64,000 bases of DNA, taken from positions 248,001 through 312,000 of the forward strand of contig NZ_LYPL01000002.1 in assembly GCF_001662075.1 (NCBI RefSeq), in the 5' to 3' direction. The position numbers and the translations under genes are program-made. Under the pieces are notes generated by a model. It made no database searches. It was not told where the DNA came from and was given only the letters and a program-made list of their open reading frames with translations. The stretch is from Rhizobium bangladeshense (GTDB lineage: Bacteria; Pseudomonadota; Alphaproteobacteria; Rhizobiales; Rhizobiaceae). This document shows, piece by piece, positions 17,628 to 26,663 of the stretch (positions within the stretch are counted from its first letter, which is position 1; each line of letters opens with the position of its first letter).

Positions 17628-18143
17628 ATGACAGACGCCGTCCTCCTTCGCGACGCCACCGAAGCCGATCTTCCGGCCATCCGCGAGATCTACAATCATG
17701 CCGTCGAGCACACGACGGCGATCTGGAACGAGACTCTCGTCGATCTCGAAAACCGGCGGGAATGGTTGAACGCGCGCAAGGCGCGCGGCTTTCCCGTCAT
17801 CGTCGCCGAGATGTCGGGCAAGGTCGCAGGCTACGCCTCCTATGGCGACTGGCGCGCCTTCGAGGGCTACCGCCATACGGTCGAACATTCCGTCTATGTC
17901 GACAAAGATTGGCGCGGCGCCGGTATCGGCGAGGCGTTGATGCGGGCGCTGATAGCGCGTGCCGCTGCCGCCGAAATCCACGTGATGATCGCTGGCATCG
18001 AGGCTGAGAACGCCGCCTCGATCCGGCTGCACGAGAAACTCGGCTTCCGTATCGCCGGCAGATTTTCCGAGGTCGGCACCAAATTCGGCCGCTGGCTGGA
18101 TCTCACCTGCATGGAGCTTCGTCTGCCCGCTCGAGGCGGATGA
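17628..18143 (+). CDS. GNAT family N-acetyltransferase, phosphinothricin-acetyltransferase type
   Basis: The 171-residue enzyme should transfer acetyl from acetyl-CoA to the amino group of a small molecule. The opening DATEADLPAIREIYNHAV, the segment TAIWNETLVDLENRREWL and the CoA-binding motif VDKDWRGAGIGEALMRALI are typical of the Pat/YncA group, which acts on phosphinothricin, methionine sulfone and similar amino acids. The last codons and the stop at 18141-18143 lie inside the first unit of a tandem repeat, so the C-terminal residues after LTCMELRLPAR may have been altered by repeat expansion. Confidence 0.9.
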   Translation: MTDAVLLRDATEADLPAIREIYNHAVEHTTAIWNETLVDLENRREWLNARKARGFPVIVAEMSGKVAGYASYGDWRAFEGYRHTVEHSVYVDKDWRGAGIGEALMRALIARAAAAEIHVMIAGIEAENAASIRLHEKLGFRIAGRFSEVGTKFGRWLDLTCMELRLPARGG

Positions 18144-18233
18144 CCGCCTGCCTGGGCAAGGCGGATGACCACCTGCCTGGGCAAGGCGGATGACCGCCTG
18201 CCTGGCAAGGCGGATTACCGGCCTGCCTGGGCA
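18135..18233. repeat. Four-copy 25-bp tandem repeat
   Basis: Four head-to-tail copies of a unit close to GGCGGATGACCGCCTGCC plus TGGGCAA begin at 18135, 18160, 18185 and 18209. The first three differ by one substitution and one deleted base; the fourth is more diverged. Part of the unit (GGCGGatgaCCGCC) is itself an inverted repeat, so the transcript could form serial hairpins after the GNAT gene. There are no spacers and only four copies, so this is a minisatellite, not a CRISPR array. Confidence 0.85.
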
Positions 18234-18359
18234 CGGATGAGCGCTTCGGACGCAGTGAACCGGCAAATCATTGCCAGCGCGCTCGCCATCTTTTTATTGT
18301 ATTCTGAGCTGTGTAGAAACGAGAGGCCGCCTGCTTCGCGAGAGGCGGCGTAAAGCGTC

Positions 18360-19079
18360 ATGGAGATCAACAGTTCAATGGTAATGCATAGATCGCCGCT
18401 CGGCCTCCTTGCCTTGCTTCTTCTCGCCTCCGCCCCGATCTCCACGCGTGCCGCCGATTGCGGCAGCACGGCCTCACCGAAGCTCGACTGGCAGGAATGC
18501 TCGAAGAAGAACCTGATGCTGCAGGGCAGTGATCTCGAAGGCGCCAATCTCTTCAGCACCGATTTCTCGCTGACCGATCTCAGCGGCGGGAATTTCAAAT
18601 CCGCCAATCTGGAGAAGGCAACTTTGGTGCGCGCCTCGCTCGAGGGTTCACATGCCGAGGGCGCCAACTTCGCCAAGGTCGAGGCCTATCGCGCCAGCTT
18701 CGCCAATATTGCCGCCGAAGGCGCTTCCTTTGCCGGCGCCGAGCTGCAGCGCGCCAATTTCGGCGGCGCCCGGCTCTCCGGTGCGAGTTTCGAAAAGGCC
18801 GAACTCGGCCGCGCCGATTTCGACAGAGCTGTGCTGACGGGGGCGAAATTCTCTTTCGCCAATCTCTCCCGCGCCGACCTCTCCAACGCCACTTTCGAAG
18901 GTCCGGCAATGTTCGAGCGCGCCTTCATGTTCCTGACGCGCATCGAAGGTTTGGACCTCTCGGGTGCCGCCGGGCTCGAACAGGCGCAGATCGAGCTCGC
19001 CTGCGGTGATGCCTCGACCAAGCTGCCGCCCGGCCTCTCGACGCCTGCGACATGGCCATGCCCTGCCGAGCACGAGTGA
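18360..19079 (+). CDS. Exported pentapeptide-repeat protein
   Basis: The 239-residue protein has a signal peptide (hydrophobic core LGLLALLLLASAPIS, likely cleavage after TRA) and a long run of A(D/N)LXX-type pentapeptides from about residue 55 to 190, for example LEGANLFSTDFSLTDLSGGN and LGRADFDRAVLTGAKF. Such repeats fold into a right-handed quadrilateral beta helix. Cysteines flank the repeats (ADCGS, WQECS and, near the end, ELACGD and TWPCP), which suits a periplasmic, disulphide-capped domain. Function is unknown. The ATGs at 18378 and 18384 are alternative starts. Confidence 0.85.
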   Translation: MEINSSMVMHRSPLGLLALLLLASAPISTRAADCGSTASPKLDWQECSKKNLMLQGSDLEGANLFSTDFSLTDLSGGNFKSANLEKATLVRASLEGSHAEGANFAKVEAYRASFANIAAEGASFAGAELQRANFGGARLSGASFEKAELGRADFDRAVLTGAKFSFANLSRADLSNATFEGPAMFERAFMFLTRIEGLDLSGAAGLEQAQIELACGDASTKLPPGLSTPATWPCPAEHE

Positions 19080-19146
19080 TGTGTCGGGCTTTGAGGGTTC
19101 ACGCGCGGCCGGATGATGAGCGGGGTGCGATCAATACCGCAACGAG

Positions 19147-19419
19147 CTAATGGAGCTTGAACTCGCCCATGACGCGGCGCCATTCGTTAGGTCCGATCAG
19201 TCGCTGATGGGTGTAGCGAACGTAGTGTAGCGGCCCGTCGAGCGTGGACTGCCAGAAATCGAGAAACTTGTGCATCTCCGGAAAGTCCGGGGCGAGGTCG
19301 TAATCCTGCCAGACATAGGTTTGCAGCACGGATTCAAAATCAGGAATGCGATAGAGGATATGCGCGGTGGTCAGTCCATAGCCGTTCAGCTGACGCTCCA
19401 GATCTGATGAAAATTGCAT
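19147..19419 (-). CDS. usg: Usg family protein
   Basis: This 90-residue protein is a clear member of the alphaproteobacterial Usg family, with QLNGYGLTTAHILYRIPDF, LQTYVWQDYDLAPDFPEMH and the WQSTLDGPLHYVRYTHQRLI core. The family was named from a gene next to the trp operon in other bacteria and its role is unknown. Here it sits between a pentapeptide-repeat gene and groES and is transcribed away from groES, so the 280-base gap holds two promoters and the CIRCE-like element. Confidence 0.92.
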   Translation of the reverse strand: MQFSSDLERQLNGYGLTTAHILYRIPDFESVLQTYVWQDYDLAPDFPEMHKFLDFWQSTLDGPLHYVRYTHQRLIGPNEWRRVMGEFKLH

Positions 19420-19522
19420 GCTTCATCTCCGTTTCATGACGCTCGAAAGGTGGCGCAAAATTTTGCGACCATCAACGGATATCTGAACGCGTCCACCCTG
19501 TTTATTGTTCCTTTACAGCATG

Positions 19523-19549
19523 TTAGCAGCCACTTCGAGTGAGTGCTAA
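19523..19549. promoter_or_regulatory. CIRCE-like element (HrcA operator)
   Basis: TTAGCAGCC, nine bases, then GAGTGCTAA. The right arm is a perfect half of the CIRCE consensus TTAGCACTC-N9-GAGTGCTAA, the left arm matches seven of nine, and the spacer is exactly nine. It lies 150 bases before groES. This is the known operator for the HrcA repressor of groESL in alphaproteobacteria. Left-arm mismatches may weaken binding. Confidence 0.8.
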
Positions 19550-19563
19550 TTTTTTTATGGCGC

Positions 19564-19595
19564 CCTCTTGAAATGGAAAAAGCGCAAAACCAGAT
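19564..19595 (+). promoter_or_regulatory. Candidate heat-shock (RpoH) promoter of groESL
   Basis: CCTCTTGAAATGG resembles the sigma-32 minus 35 element (core CTTGAA at 19567-19572). After 17 bases comes CCAGAT, a weak match to the CCCCAT-type minus 10 element. The implied leader is about 100 bases. The same 13-mer occurs before the hsp20 gene at 26092, which strengthens the call. The start of transcription is inferred. Confidence 0.5.
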
Positions 19596-19699
19596 CATTG
19601 CGCGCAGAACGCTCGATCGAGGTTTTGCACCCGCCCGGACTGGTCATCCGGTCCGGCCAGGGGAACTACATCATTATTGTTTGTCCATTGGAGGAAAAC

Positions 19700-20014
19700 A
19701 TGTCGTTCCGACCGCTTCATGATCGCATTCTCGTCCGCCGCGTCGATTCCGAGGAAAAGACCAAGGGCGGCATCATCATCCCCGACACCGCCAAGGAAAA
19801 GCCGCAGGAAGGCGAGGTCATCGCCGTCGGCCCCGGCGCGCGCAATGATGCAGGCCAGATTCAGGCGCTCGACGTCAAGGTCGGCGACCGCATCCTGTTC
19901 GGCAAGTGGTCCGGCACCGAAATCAAGATCAATGGCGAAGACCTGCTGATCATGAAGGAAAGCGATGTCATGGGCATCATCGAGGCCCGGGCCGCCGAAA
20001 AGATCGCCGCCTGA
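19700..20014 (+). CDS. groES: Co-chaperonin GroES (Cpn10)
   Basis: The 104-residue protein is a standard GroES that caps the GroEL chamber. It has the opening [20 protein letters not shown], the mobile-loop region [16 protein letters not shown] and the roof-forming [15 protein letters not shown]. The ATG at 19700 follows GGAGG; the frame is open further upstream but has no homology. It lies 51 bases before groEL in the usual bicistronic order. A CIRCE-like site and a heat-shock-like promoter lie upstream. Confidence 0.97.
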   Translation: MSFRPLHDRILVRRVDSEEKTKGGIIIPDTAKEKPQEGEVIAVGPGARNDAGQIQALDVKVGDRILFGKWSGTEIKINGEDLLIMKESDVMGIIEARAAEKIAA

Positions 20015-20053
20015 GGCGATTTCCGCGCATTAGTCAAAAAAGCTGCCTATTGA

Positions 20054-21694
<1,641 letters not shown>

Positions 21695-21704
21695 GCGACC
21701 GCTC

Positions 21705-21730
21705 GGCCCGTCCCACCTTCGGGGCGGGCC
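21705..21730 (+). terminator. Stem-loop after groEL, probable terminator
   Basis: GGCCCGTCCC, a six-base loop ACCTTC and GGGGCGGGCC form a 10-bp stem with one G-T pair, starting 10 bases after the groEL stop. No T run follows, so it may act as an mRNA 3' end stabiliser or a weak terminator. Confidence 0.5.
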
Positions 21731-21786
21731 TCTACGCACTATCGAATGAACGAAGTTCCATCGGTCGACATCAATGGAGCCAAGCT

Positions 21787-22209
21787 ATGAGAAAGGAAAA
21801 CATCAGCAATTCCATTAAGCAGAAGGCCACCGCGGCGATCAGCGCGGCGCATCTGCTCCATCCGGCGAAACATTTCAGCCACCCGCGTGACGTGCTGACC
21901 GCCCCCGACATCAGCAATGACGAAAAGCGGGCCATTCTCGCCTCCTGGGCATCCGATATCTTCGCGATCGAATCCGTACCTGCGCTTCGCCTTTATCCCG
22001 GGGCGGAAAGAGCCGTTTCCTACGACGAGATTCTTGAAGCGCTAAAGGGGTTGGACAAGGGTGATCAGCAATCTGAGGAGGAGGGTTCGTCCGCTTCTTC
22101 CAGTGCCCGGAGGATCCGTCGCCGAAGATTGCCGGCACCCCGGCTGCCGGGATTCGGCCTTTGCACCTATTCGAGAGGAGGACGGCGTCGACAGCCATTT
22201 GAGAGCTGA
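21787..22209 (+). CDS. Conserved rhizobial hypothetical protein
   Basis: This 140-residue protein has an N-terminal part of a type I recall as common in rhizobia but functionally unknown: HPAKHFSHPRDVLTAPDIS, then EKRAILASWASDIFAIES, a possible helical pair, and VSYDEILEALKGLDK. The C-terminal third is low-complexity and basic (SARRIRRRRLPAPRLPG), probably disordered. No membrane segment or signal. It lies between groEL and the glycosyltransferase, all on the same strand, and may be a stress-linked gene by location only. Confidence 0.75.
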   Translation: MRKENISNSIKQKATAAISAAHLLHPAKHFSHPRDVLTAPDISNDEKRAILASWASDIFAIESVPALRLYPGAERAVSYDEILEALKGLDKGDQQSEEEGSSASSSARRIRRRRLPAPRLPGFGLCTYSRGGRRRQPFES

Positions 22210-22296
22210 CCCTCCATCTGACCTGCCGCGTGCCTGTTGAGGGCGCCGGCATGATTTTTGCCGACGACTCTTTGCTCAACTGAGGAGGTTTTGCCG

Positions 22297-23391
22297 ATGA
22301 AGATCGCTCAGATTGCACCGCTCGCCGAGAGCGTCCCGCCCAAGCTCTACGGCGGGACGGAGCGGATCGTCTCTTATCTGACTGAAGAACTCGCCGCCCA
22401 GGGGCACGAGGTCACGCTGTTTGCCAGCGGCGATTCCGTCACCCGCGCGAGACTGCTGCCGTGTGCGAACGTCGCACTTCGGTTGAATCCGACGGTCAAG
22501 GACCATCTGCCGCATCAGGTCGTGATGCTGGAGGAGATCCGTCAGCGCGCGCATGAGTTCGACGTGCTGCATTTCCACATCGATCTCTTGCATTTCCCGC
22601 TGATCCGCGATTTCGCCGATCGCACGGTTACCACACTGCACGGGCGATTAGACCTGCCTGATCTCAAGCCGCTTTACACGGCCTTCCCGGACGTTCCGCT
22701 GGTGTCGATCTCCAACGATCAGCGCCGCCCGATGCCACCAGTCAACTGGCGCGGCACGGTTTATCATGGTTTGCCGGCCGGTTTACTTCCTTTCACGGAG
22801 AATCCGAAGGGCAATTACCTTGCCTTCCTCGGGCGGATTTCTCCGGAAAAGCGCCCCGACCGCGCGATCCAGATCGCGGCAAAGGTGGGAATGCCGCTGA
22901 AGATCGCCGCCAAGATCGATAATGCCGACAGGGCCTATTGGGAAACCGTGATCGAGCCAATGGTGAAGTGCCATCCGCATGTGGAATACATCGGCGAGAT
23001 TAATGAACATCAGAAGGCTGACTTCCTCGGTAATGCAGGCGCTCTGCTGTTCCCGATCGACTGGCCCGAACCTTTTGGGCTGGTGATGATTGAGGCCATG
23101 GCCTGCGGCACGCCGGTCATCGCTTTCGGCTGTGGCTCGGTCCCCGAGGTCATTGACAATGGCATCTCCGGCATCCTGGTCGACAGTGTCGCCGAAGCGG
23201 CCGAGAACGTCGAATGGGCGCTCCGCTTCGACCGGCGCAGGGTGCGGGCCGCGTTTGAAAGGCGCTTCACCGCGAAACGAATGGCGTCTGATTATCTCGA
23301 CATCTATCGTAACCTGCCGGGCGTTCGTATCAAAGCCGCGCCGATCAGCCGGTCGAACGGCGAGGCGCCCGACCTGCTGGCTGTCGCCTGA
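22297..23391 (+). CDS. Glycosyltransferase family 4 protein
   Basis: The 364-residue GT-B enzyme should transfer a sugar from a nucleotide donor. The N-terminal domain has KLYGGTERIVSYLTEELAAQ and HEVTLFASGDS; the C-terminal domain begins near LAFLGRISPEKRPDRAIQIA and holds the GT4 donor-site signature PEPFGLVMIEAMACGTPVIA with its two glutamates. No membrane segment is present. The ATG at 22297 follows GAGGAGG. It lies 15 bases upstream of a glycogen-debranching-type enzyme, so the two probably form an operon in glucan or trehalose-type metabolism; the acceptor is unknown. Confidence 0.9.
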   Translation: MKIAQIAPLAESVPPKLYGGTERIVSYLTEELAAQGHEVTLFASGDSVTRARLLPCANVALRLNPTVKDHLPHQVVMLEEIRQRAHEFDVLHFHIDLLHFPLIRDFADRTVTTLHGRLDLPDLKPLYTAFPDVPLVSISNDQRRPMPPVNWRGTVYHGLPAGLLPFTENPKGNYLAFLGRISPEKRPDRAIQIAAKVGMPLKIAAKIDNADRAYWETVIEPMVKCHPHVEYIGEINEHQKADFLGNAGALLFPIDWPEPFGLVMIEAMACGTPVIAFGCGSVPEVIDNGISGILVDSVAEAAENVEWALRFDRRRVRAAFERRFTAKRMASDYLDIYRNLPGVRIKAAPISRSNGEAPDLLAVA

Positions 23392-23406
23392 CGTTAGGGA
23401 GGAGAC

Positions 23407-25617
23407 ATGTCGAACGTGTCTGCGGAGAGTAGTTCCGCCACAGCATCGTCAGGACTGACGGCGCCGGTCGCTCAGTTCTTCATTCCGGCCGCCGCGTCGC
23501 TGCAGGAGCGCCGGCCGCGCACCCTGAAACACGGCGACAGTTTCGCCCTCTTCGACCACAATGGCGATGCCTTTTCCGGTCCCGGCAGTCCGGAAGGGCT
23601 TTTCTACCGGGATACCCGTTATCTCTCGCATCTCTATCTGACGATCAACGGGCAGCGGCCAATGCTGCTGTCGTCGACGCTGCGGGATGACAACGCCACG
23701 CTGACCTGCGATCTCACCAATCCGGATCAGTTCGATGAGAAGGGAAAACTGGTTCTCGGCCATGACCTCATTCATCTGCGCAGATCGCGCTATCTCTGGA
23801 ATGCCTGTTGTTATGAACGGCTGGCCGTGAGGAACTATGACGAGCGGCGGCAACATGTCCGAATCCAGATTGCGTTCAACGCCGATTTCGCCGATCTTTT
23901 CGAGGTCCGCGGAACCGCAAGGGCAAGACGAGGGCGCCATCTTCCCGCCGTCGTGGAACAGGATTGGGTCCTGCTTTCCTACGTTGGCCTGGACGATCGC
24001 AAGCGGTCGACACGACTTTCCTTCTTGCCGGAACCGGCCGAGATCCGTAGCGATCTTGTCACCTTCGATCTACATCTAGAGCCGCACGAGACCAAATCGC
24101 TGTTCATCCAGATCGGCTGCGACCAGACCTCCGCCGACCGACTGAGCCGTCTTTCCTTCTTCCTGGCCTTGCGGGATGCGCGCCGTGCGTTGCGCGCCTC
24201 TTCCTCGCGCGCGGCGTCGATCACGACCTCCAACGAGATCTTCAACGAAGTCGCGCGGCGCAGCGCCTCCGACCTGTACATGCTGATCACCGACAAGCCG
24301 GAAGGTCCCTATCCTTATGCCGGCATTCCCTGGTTCAGCACTGTCTTCGGCCGCGACGCCTTGATCACGGCGCTTCAGACACTTTGGCTCGATCCGGAGA
24401 TCGCGCGCGGGGTTCTCGGCCACCTGGCGGCCAACCAGGCGACGAACATTGACCCTGCCTCAGACGCCGAGCCGGGCAAGATCCTGCACGAAGTGCGTTG
24501 CGGCGAAATGGCCGAACTCGGCGAGGTTCCGTTCCGGCGTTACTACGGCAGCATCGACTCGACGCCGCTGTTCGTGATGCTGGCTGGCGCCTATCTCCAG
24601 CGAACCGGTGATGTCGCGACGATCGAGCGTCTCCTGCCGAACCTCGAAGCGGCACTGACGTGGATCGACGAGTATGGGGATCGTGACGGCGACGGCTTCG
24701 TCGAATACGGGCGGCTGACGCAAGAAGGACTGATCAATCAGGCGTGGAAGGATAGCCACGACTCGGTATTCCATGCCGACGGCACATTGGCCAGGGGGCC
24801 GATCGCAATCGCCGAAGTCCAGGCCTATGTCTATGGCGCCTGGCAAAGTGCTGCCGAAATCTTCCGGTGGACGGGCAAGCCGGAACGCACGGCAAGCTTA
24901 CTCGCGCGGGCGGAGGGACTGCGCCGCGCCTTTGACATGAGCTTCTTCGATGAGGAACTTGGCACCTATGTGCTGGCTCTCGATGGGGATAAACGGCCCT
25001 GCCGGGTCCGATCCTCCAATGCCGGCCATGCTCTGCTCACCGGTATTGCTTATCCTGAACGGGTCGCACAGGTGACCCGCACCCTGATGAGCGCCTCGTC
25101 CTTCTGTGGCTGGGGCATCCGAACCATTCCCTCCACCGAAGCCCGCTACAATCCTATGAGCTACCACAATGGCTCGATCTGGCCCCATGACAATGCCTTG
25201 ATTGCCAGTGGCCTCGCCCGCTACGGCTATCGCGCCGAGGCGGCGCAAATCTTCGAGGGGCTGTTTGCCGCCGCCACCTATATCGACCTGCGGCGGCTCC
25301 CCGAACTCCTCTGCGGGCTGCCGCGTCAGCGCGCACGGGGGCCGACCTCTTATCCGGTCGCCTGCTCGCCTCAGGCATGGGCGGCAGCAGCGCCTGTGTC
25401 TCTGCTGCAATCCTGCCTGGGTCTGGATTTCGACCCGAACAACTTGCAGATCAGCTTCGACGTGCCGCGACTTCCTTCTTTCCTCGACGAGGTCACCCTG
25501 CGACGCTTGGTGATCGGTAATGGCTCCGCTGACGTCGCCATCCGCCGGTCGAGACACCAGGTCGTGGTCGATGTGATCAATCGACAGGGCGATGTCCGCG
25601 TCGTCACCACCGCCTGA
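23407..25617 (+). CDS. Amylo-alpha-1,6-glucosidase family (glycogen debranching-type) enzyme
   Basis: The 736-residue protein has an N-terminal debranching-enzyme domain (HGDSFALFDHNGDAFSGPG, GLFYRDTRYLSHLYL) and a catalytic six-hairpin barrel with GIPWFSTVFGRDALITALQT, YGDRDGDGFVEYGR and SYHNGSIWPHDNALIASGLA. The acidic residues in FGRDAL and WPHDN are those expected in this glucosidase group. It should hydrolyse alpha-1,6 or related glucosidic bonds in the cytoplasm, without a signal peptide. It is coupled to the GT4 gene upstream. Substrate is inferred from family only. Confidence 0.88.
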   Translation: MSNVSAESSSATASSGLTAPVAQFFIPAAASLQERRPRTLKHGDSFALFDHNGDAFSGPGSPEGLFYRDTRYLSHLYLTINGQRPMLLSSTLRDDNATLTCDLTNPDQFDEKGKLVLGHDLIHLRRSRYLWNACCYERLAVRNYDERRQHVRIQIAFNADFADLFEVRGTARARRGRHLPAVVEQDWVLLSYVGLDDRKRSTRLSFLPEPAEIRSDLVTFDLHLEPHETKSLFIQIGCDQTSADRLSRLSFFLALRDARRALRASSSRAASITTSNEIFNEVARRSASDLYMLITDKPEGPYPYAGIPWFSTVFGRDALITALQTLWLDPEIARGVLGHLAANQATNIDPASDAEPGKILHEVRCGEMAELGEVPFRRYYGSIDSTPLFVMLAGAYLQRTGDVATIERLLPNLEAALTWIDEYGDRDGDGFVEYGRLTQEGLINQAWKDSHDSVFHADGTLARGPIAIAEVQAYVYGAWQSAAEIFRWTGKPERTASLLARAEGLRRAFDMSFFDEELGTYVLALDGDKRPCRVRSSNAGHALLTGIAYPERVAQVTRTLMSASSFCGWGIRTIPSTEARYNPMSYHNGSIWPHDNALIASGLARYGYRAEAAQIFEGLFAAATYIDLRRLPELLCGLPRQRARGPTSYPVACSPQAWAAAAPVSLLQSCLGLDFDPNNLQISFDVPRLPSFLDEVTLRRLVIGNGSADVAIRRSRHQVVVDVINRQGDVRVVTTA

Positions 25618-25631
25618 TGAAGGGTAGCTTA

Positions 25632-25656
25632 GGGAAGGCGGGTCACCCGCCTTTCC
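25632..25656. terminator. Bidirectional terminator
   Basis: GGGAAGGCGGG, loop TCA and CCCGCCTTTCC form an 11-bp stem with one imperfect pair between two converging genes. The stem carries its own purine and pyrimidine tracts, so it could end transcripts from both sides. It touches the stop codon of the minus-strand gene at 25656. Confidence 0.65.
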
Positions 25657-25877
25657 TATTCCAGTTCCTCTTCATCCGATCTCAGCAGATCAACAAGCAC
25701 GGCAACCCTGCCTGTCGGCAGATGCCGGCCCTCACCCATCAGGGCCTCGTCGTTGTTGGCCCATGCAAATGCCTCGGCAAGTTCGGCCTGCGTCGCACCT
25801 GTCGCGATGACCTCGGCCACAAGTATTTTGTCGGCAGGCCCCAAGACAGCGATGACATCTTTTGAAGTCATTGTCAT
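25656..25877 (-). CDS. Small acidic hypothetical protein
   Basis: The 73-residue protein reads MTMTSKDVIAVLGPADKI, then LVAEVIATGATQAELAEAFAW and an acidic tail LLRSDEEELE. It is soluble and helical in appearance with no motif I can name. A GAGGAG site stands eight bases before the ATG. It is divergent from the hsp20 gene, so its promoter shares the AT-rich gap at 25878-26029, and it may be stress-related by position. Confidence 0.65.
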   Translation of the reverse strand: MTMTSKDVIAVLGPADKILVAEVIATGATQAELAEAFAWANNDEALMGEGRHLPTGRVAVLVDLLRSDEEELE

Positions 25878-25958
25878 AGCTATGCTCCTCGCTCAAGCTT
25901 CGCCCAGATATGGGGGCGACTTCAGAAAAAATCAATTTTTCGCGTTCAGAGGTTCCGT

Positions 25959-25990
25959 CCTCTTGAAATGGTAAGCCACTGAATTATATC
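25959..25990 (+). promoter_or_regulatory. Candidate heat-shock (RpoH) promoter of hsp20
   Basis: CCTCTTGAAATGG here is identical to the 13-mer before groES. Seventeen bases after the CTTGAA core comes TATATC as a possible minus 10 element. The implied leader of about 95 bases would contain both hairpins of the ROSE-like element. Inferred from the shared motif and spacing. Confidence 0.5.
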
Positions 25991-26029
25991 AGTATTGTCG
26001 ATCGCCGAAAGGGCTCGACACAAGGTCCA

Positions 26030-26094
26030 GGAGACGCCGGTCGCTCTGGGCGTCTCCTTGTATCCATGTTGCTTGTAAGGAGGATATGGCTATG
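26030..26094 (+). ncRNA. ROSE-like RNA thermometer in the hsp20 leader
   Basis: Two stem-loops can form. The first is a perfect 9-bp stem (GGAGACGCC at 26030-26038 with GGCGTCTCC at 26049-26057). The second pairs CCATG (26064-26068) with TATGG (26085-26089) and continues as TTGCT (26069-26073) against AGGA (26081-26084), with G71 bulged. TTGCT/AGGA with a bulged G is the hallmark of ROSE thermometers. Pairing would bury the Shine-Dalgarno AGGAGGA at low temperature and release it on heating. Confidence 0.78.
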
Positions 26095-26565
26095 AGGACA
26101 AACCTCGATTTCTCTCCCCTGTTTCGCTCGAGCATCGGCTTCGAGCGGATGTTGAACGCGCTTGAGACTGCAAGCCGCACCGAAACAATCGACAACTGGC
26201 CGCCTTACGACATCGTCAAGACCGGCGAGGATGATTACCGCATTGCTATGGCAGTAGCGGGCTTCTCGCGCGAGGAGCTGGCGATCACTCAAGAGCAGAA
26301 CATGCTTATCGTCGCAGGGCAGAGGGCCGACGACGAAGCTGTTCAATACCTGCATCGCGGCATTGCCGGACGGTTCCAGCGTCGGTTCGACCTCGCCGAC
26401 CACATGAAGGTCGCTGATGCCCGGCTTGTCGACGGTCTGCTGACCATCGATCTCAAGCGCGAAATTCCTGAAGAGATGAAGCCACGCCAGATCGGAATCG
26501 GAACGGGGCAGGCAATGGCGAAGGCGCAGCCGAAACAGATCGAGACCGGGAAGCATGCGGCATGA
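26092..26565 (+). CDS. Small heat-shock protein Hsp20 (IbpA type)
   Basis: The 157-residue chaperone binds unfolding proteins. It has the IbpA-like opening MRTNLDFSPLFRSSIGFERM, an alpha-crystallin domain (about residues 35-130: PPYDIVKTGEDDYRIAMAVA, then VDGLLTIDLKREIPEEMKP) and a basic, glutamine-rich tail. A GLLTIDL stretch replaces the usual GVLTI signature. I prefer the ATG at 26092 to the one at 26086 because AGGAGG lies only two bases before the latter. Translation is probably heat-controlled by the ROSE-like leader. Confidence 0.93.
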   Translation: MRTNLDFSPLFRSSIGFERMLNALETASRTETIDNWPPYDIVKTGEDDYRIAMAVAGFSREELAITQEQNMLIVAGQRADDEAVQYLHRGIAGRFQRRFDLADHMKVADARLVDGLLTIDLKREIPEEMKPRQIGIGTGQAMAKAQPKQIETGKHAA

Positions 26566-26587
26566 GCTTTCACGGCAGCAGGCGGAC

Positions 26588-26659
26588 ATGGCGCCGGGAC
26601 TAGCCTGGCGCCAGTTCAGAGCTTGCCCCAAGAACTACCAGGACTACCAGAAGGAGTAA
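26588..26659 (+). other. Leader segment with a strong hairpin and a possible 23-codon ORF
   Basis: Between the two hsp20 genes, GGCGCCGGG (26590-26598), loop ACTAG and CCTGGCGCC (26604-26612) form a 9-bp stem. The same stretch encodes a 23-codon frame starting at 26588 whose TAA overlaps the Shine-Dalgarno region of the second hsp20 gene. A direct repeat ACTACCAG occurs twice near its end. No T run follows the hairpin. A regulatory leader is possible, but ribosome binding evidence for the small frame is weak. Confidence 0.3.
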
Positions 26660-26663
26660 AACC

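Noticed and set aside
18135..18233. CRISPR-like repeat
   Set aside because: The units are directly adjacent with no spacers, only four copies, and no cas genes are near.
21787..22209. Frameshift in the small gene after groEL
   Set aside because: Another frame gives a plausible ending, but the called frame keeps a basic RIRRRR stretch that I associate with relatives of this protein, so no shift is needed.
26588..26663. A second ROSE element before the second hsp20 gene
   Set aside because: There is a strong hairpin, but no TTGCT-type pairing with the ribosome site could be found.
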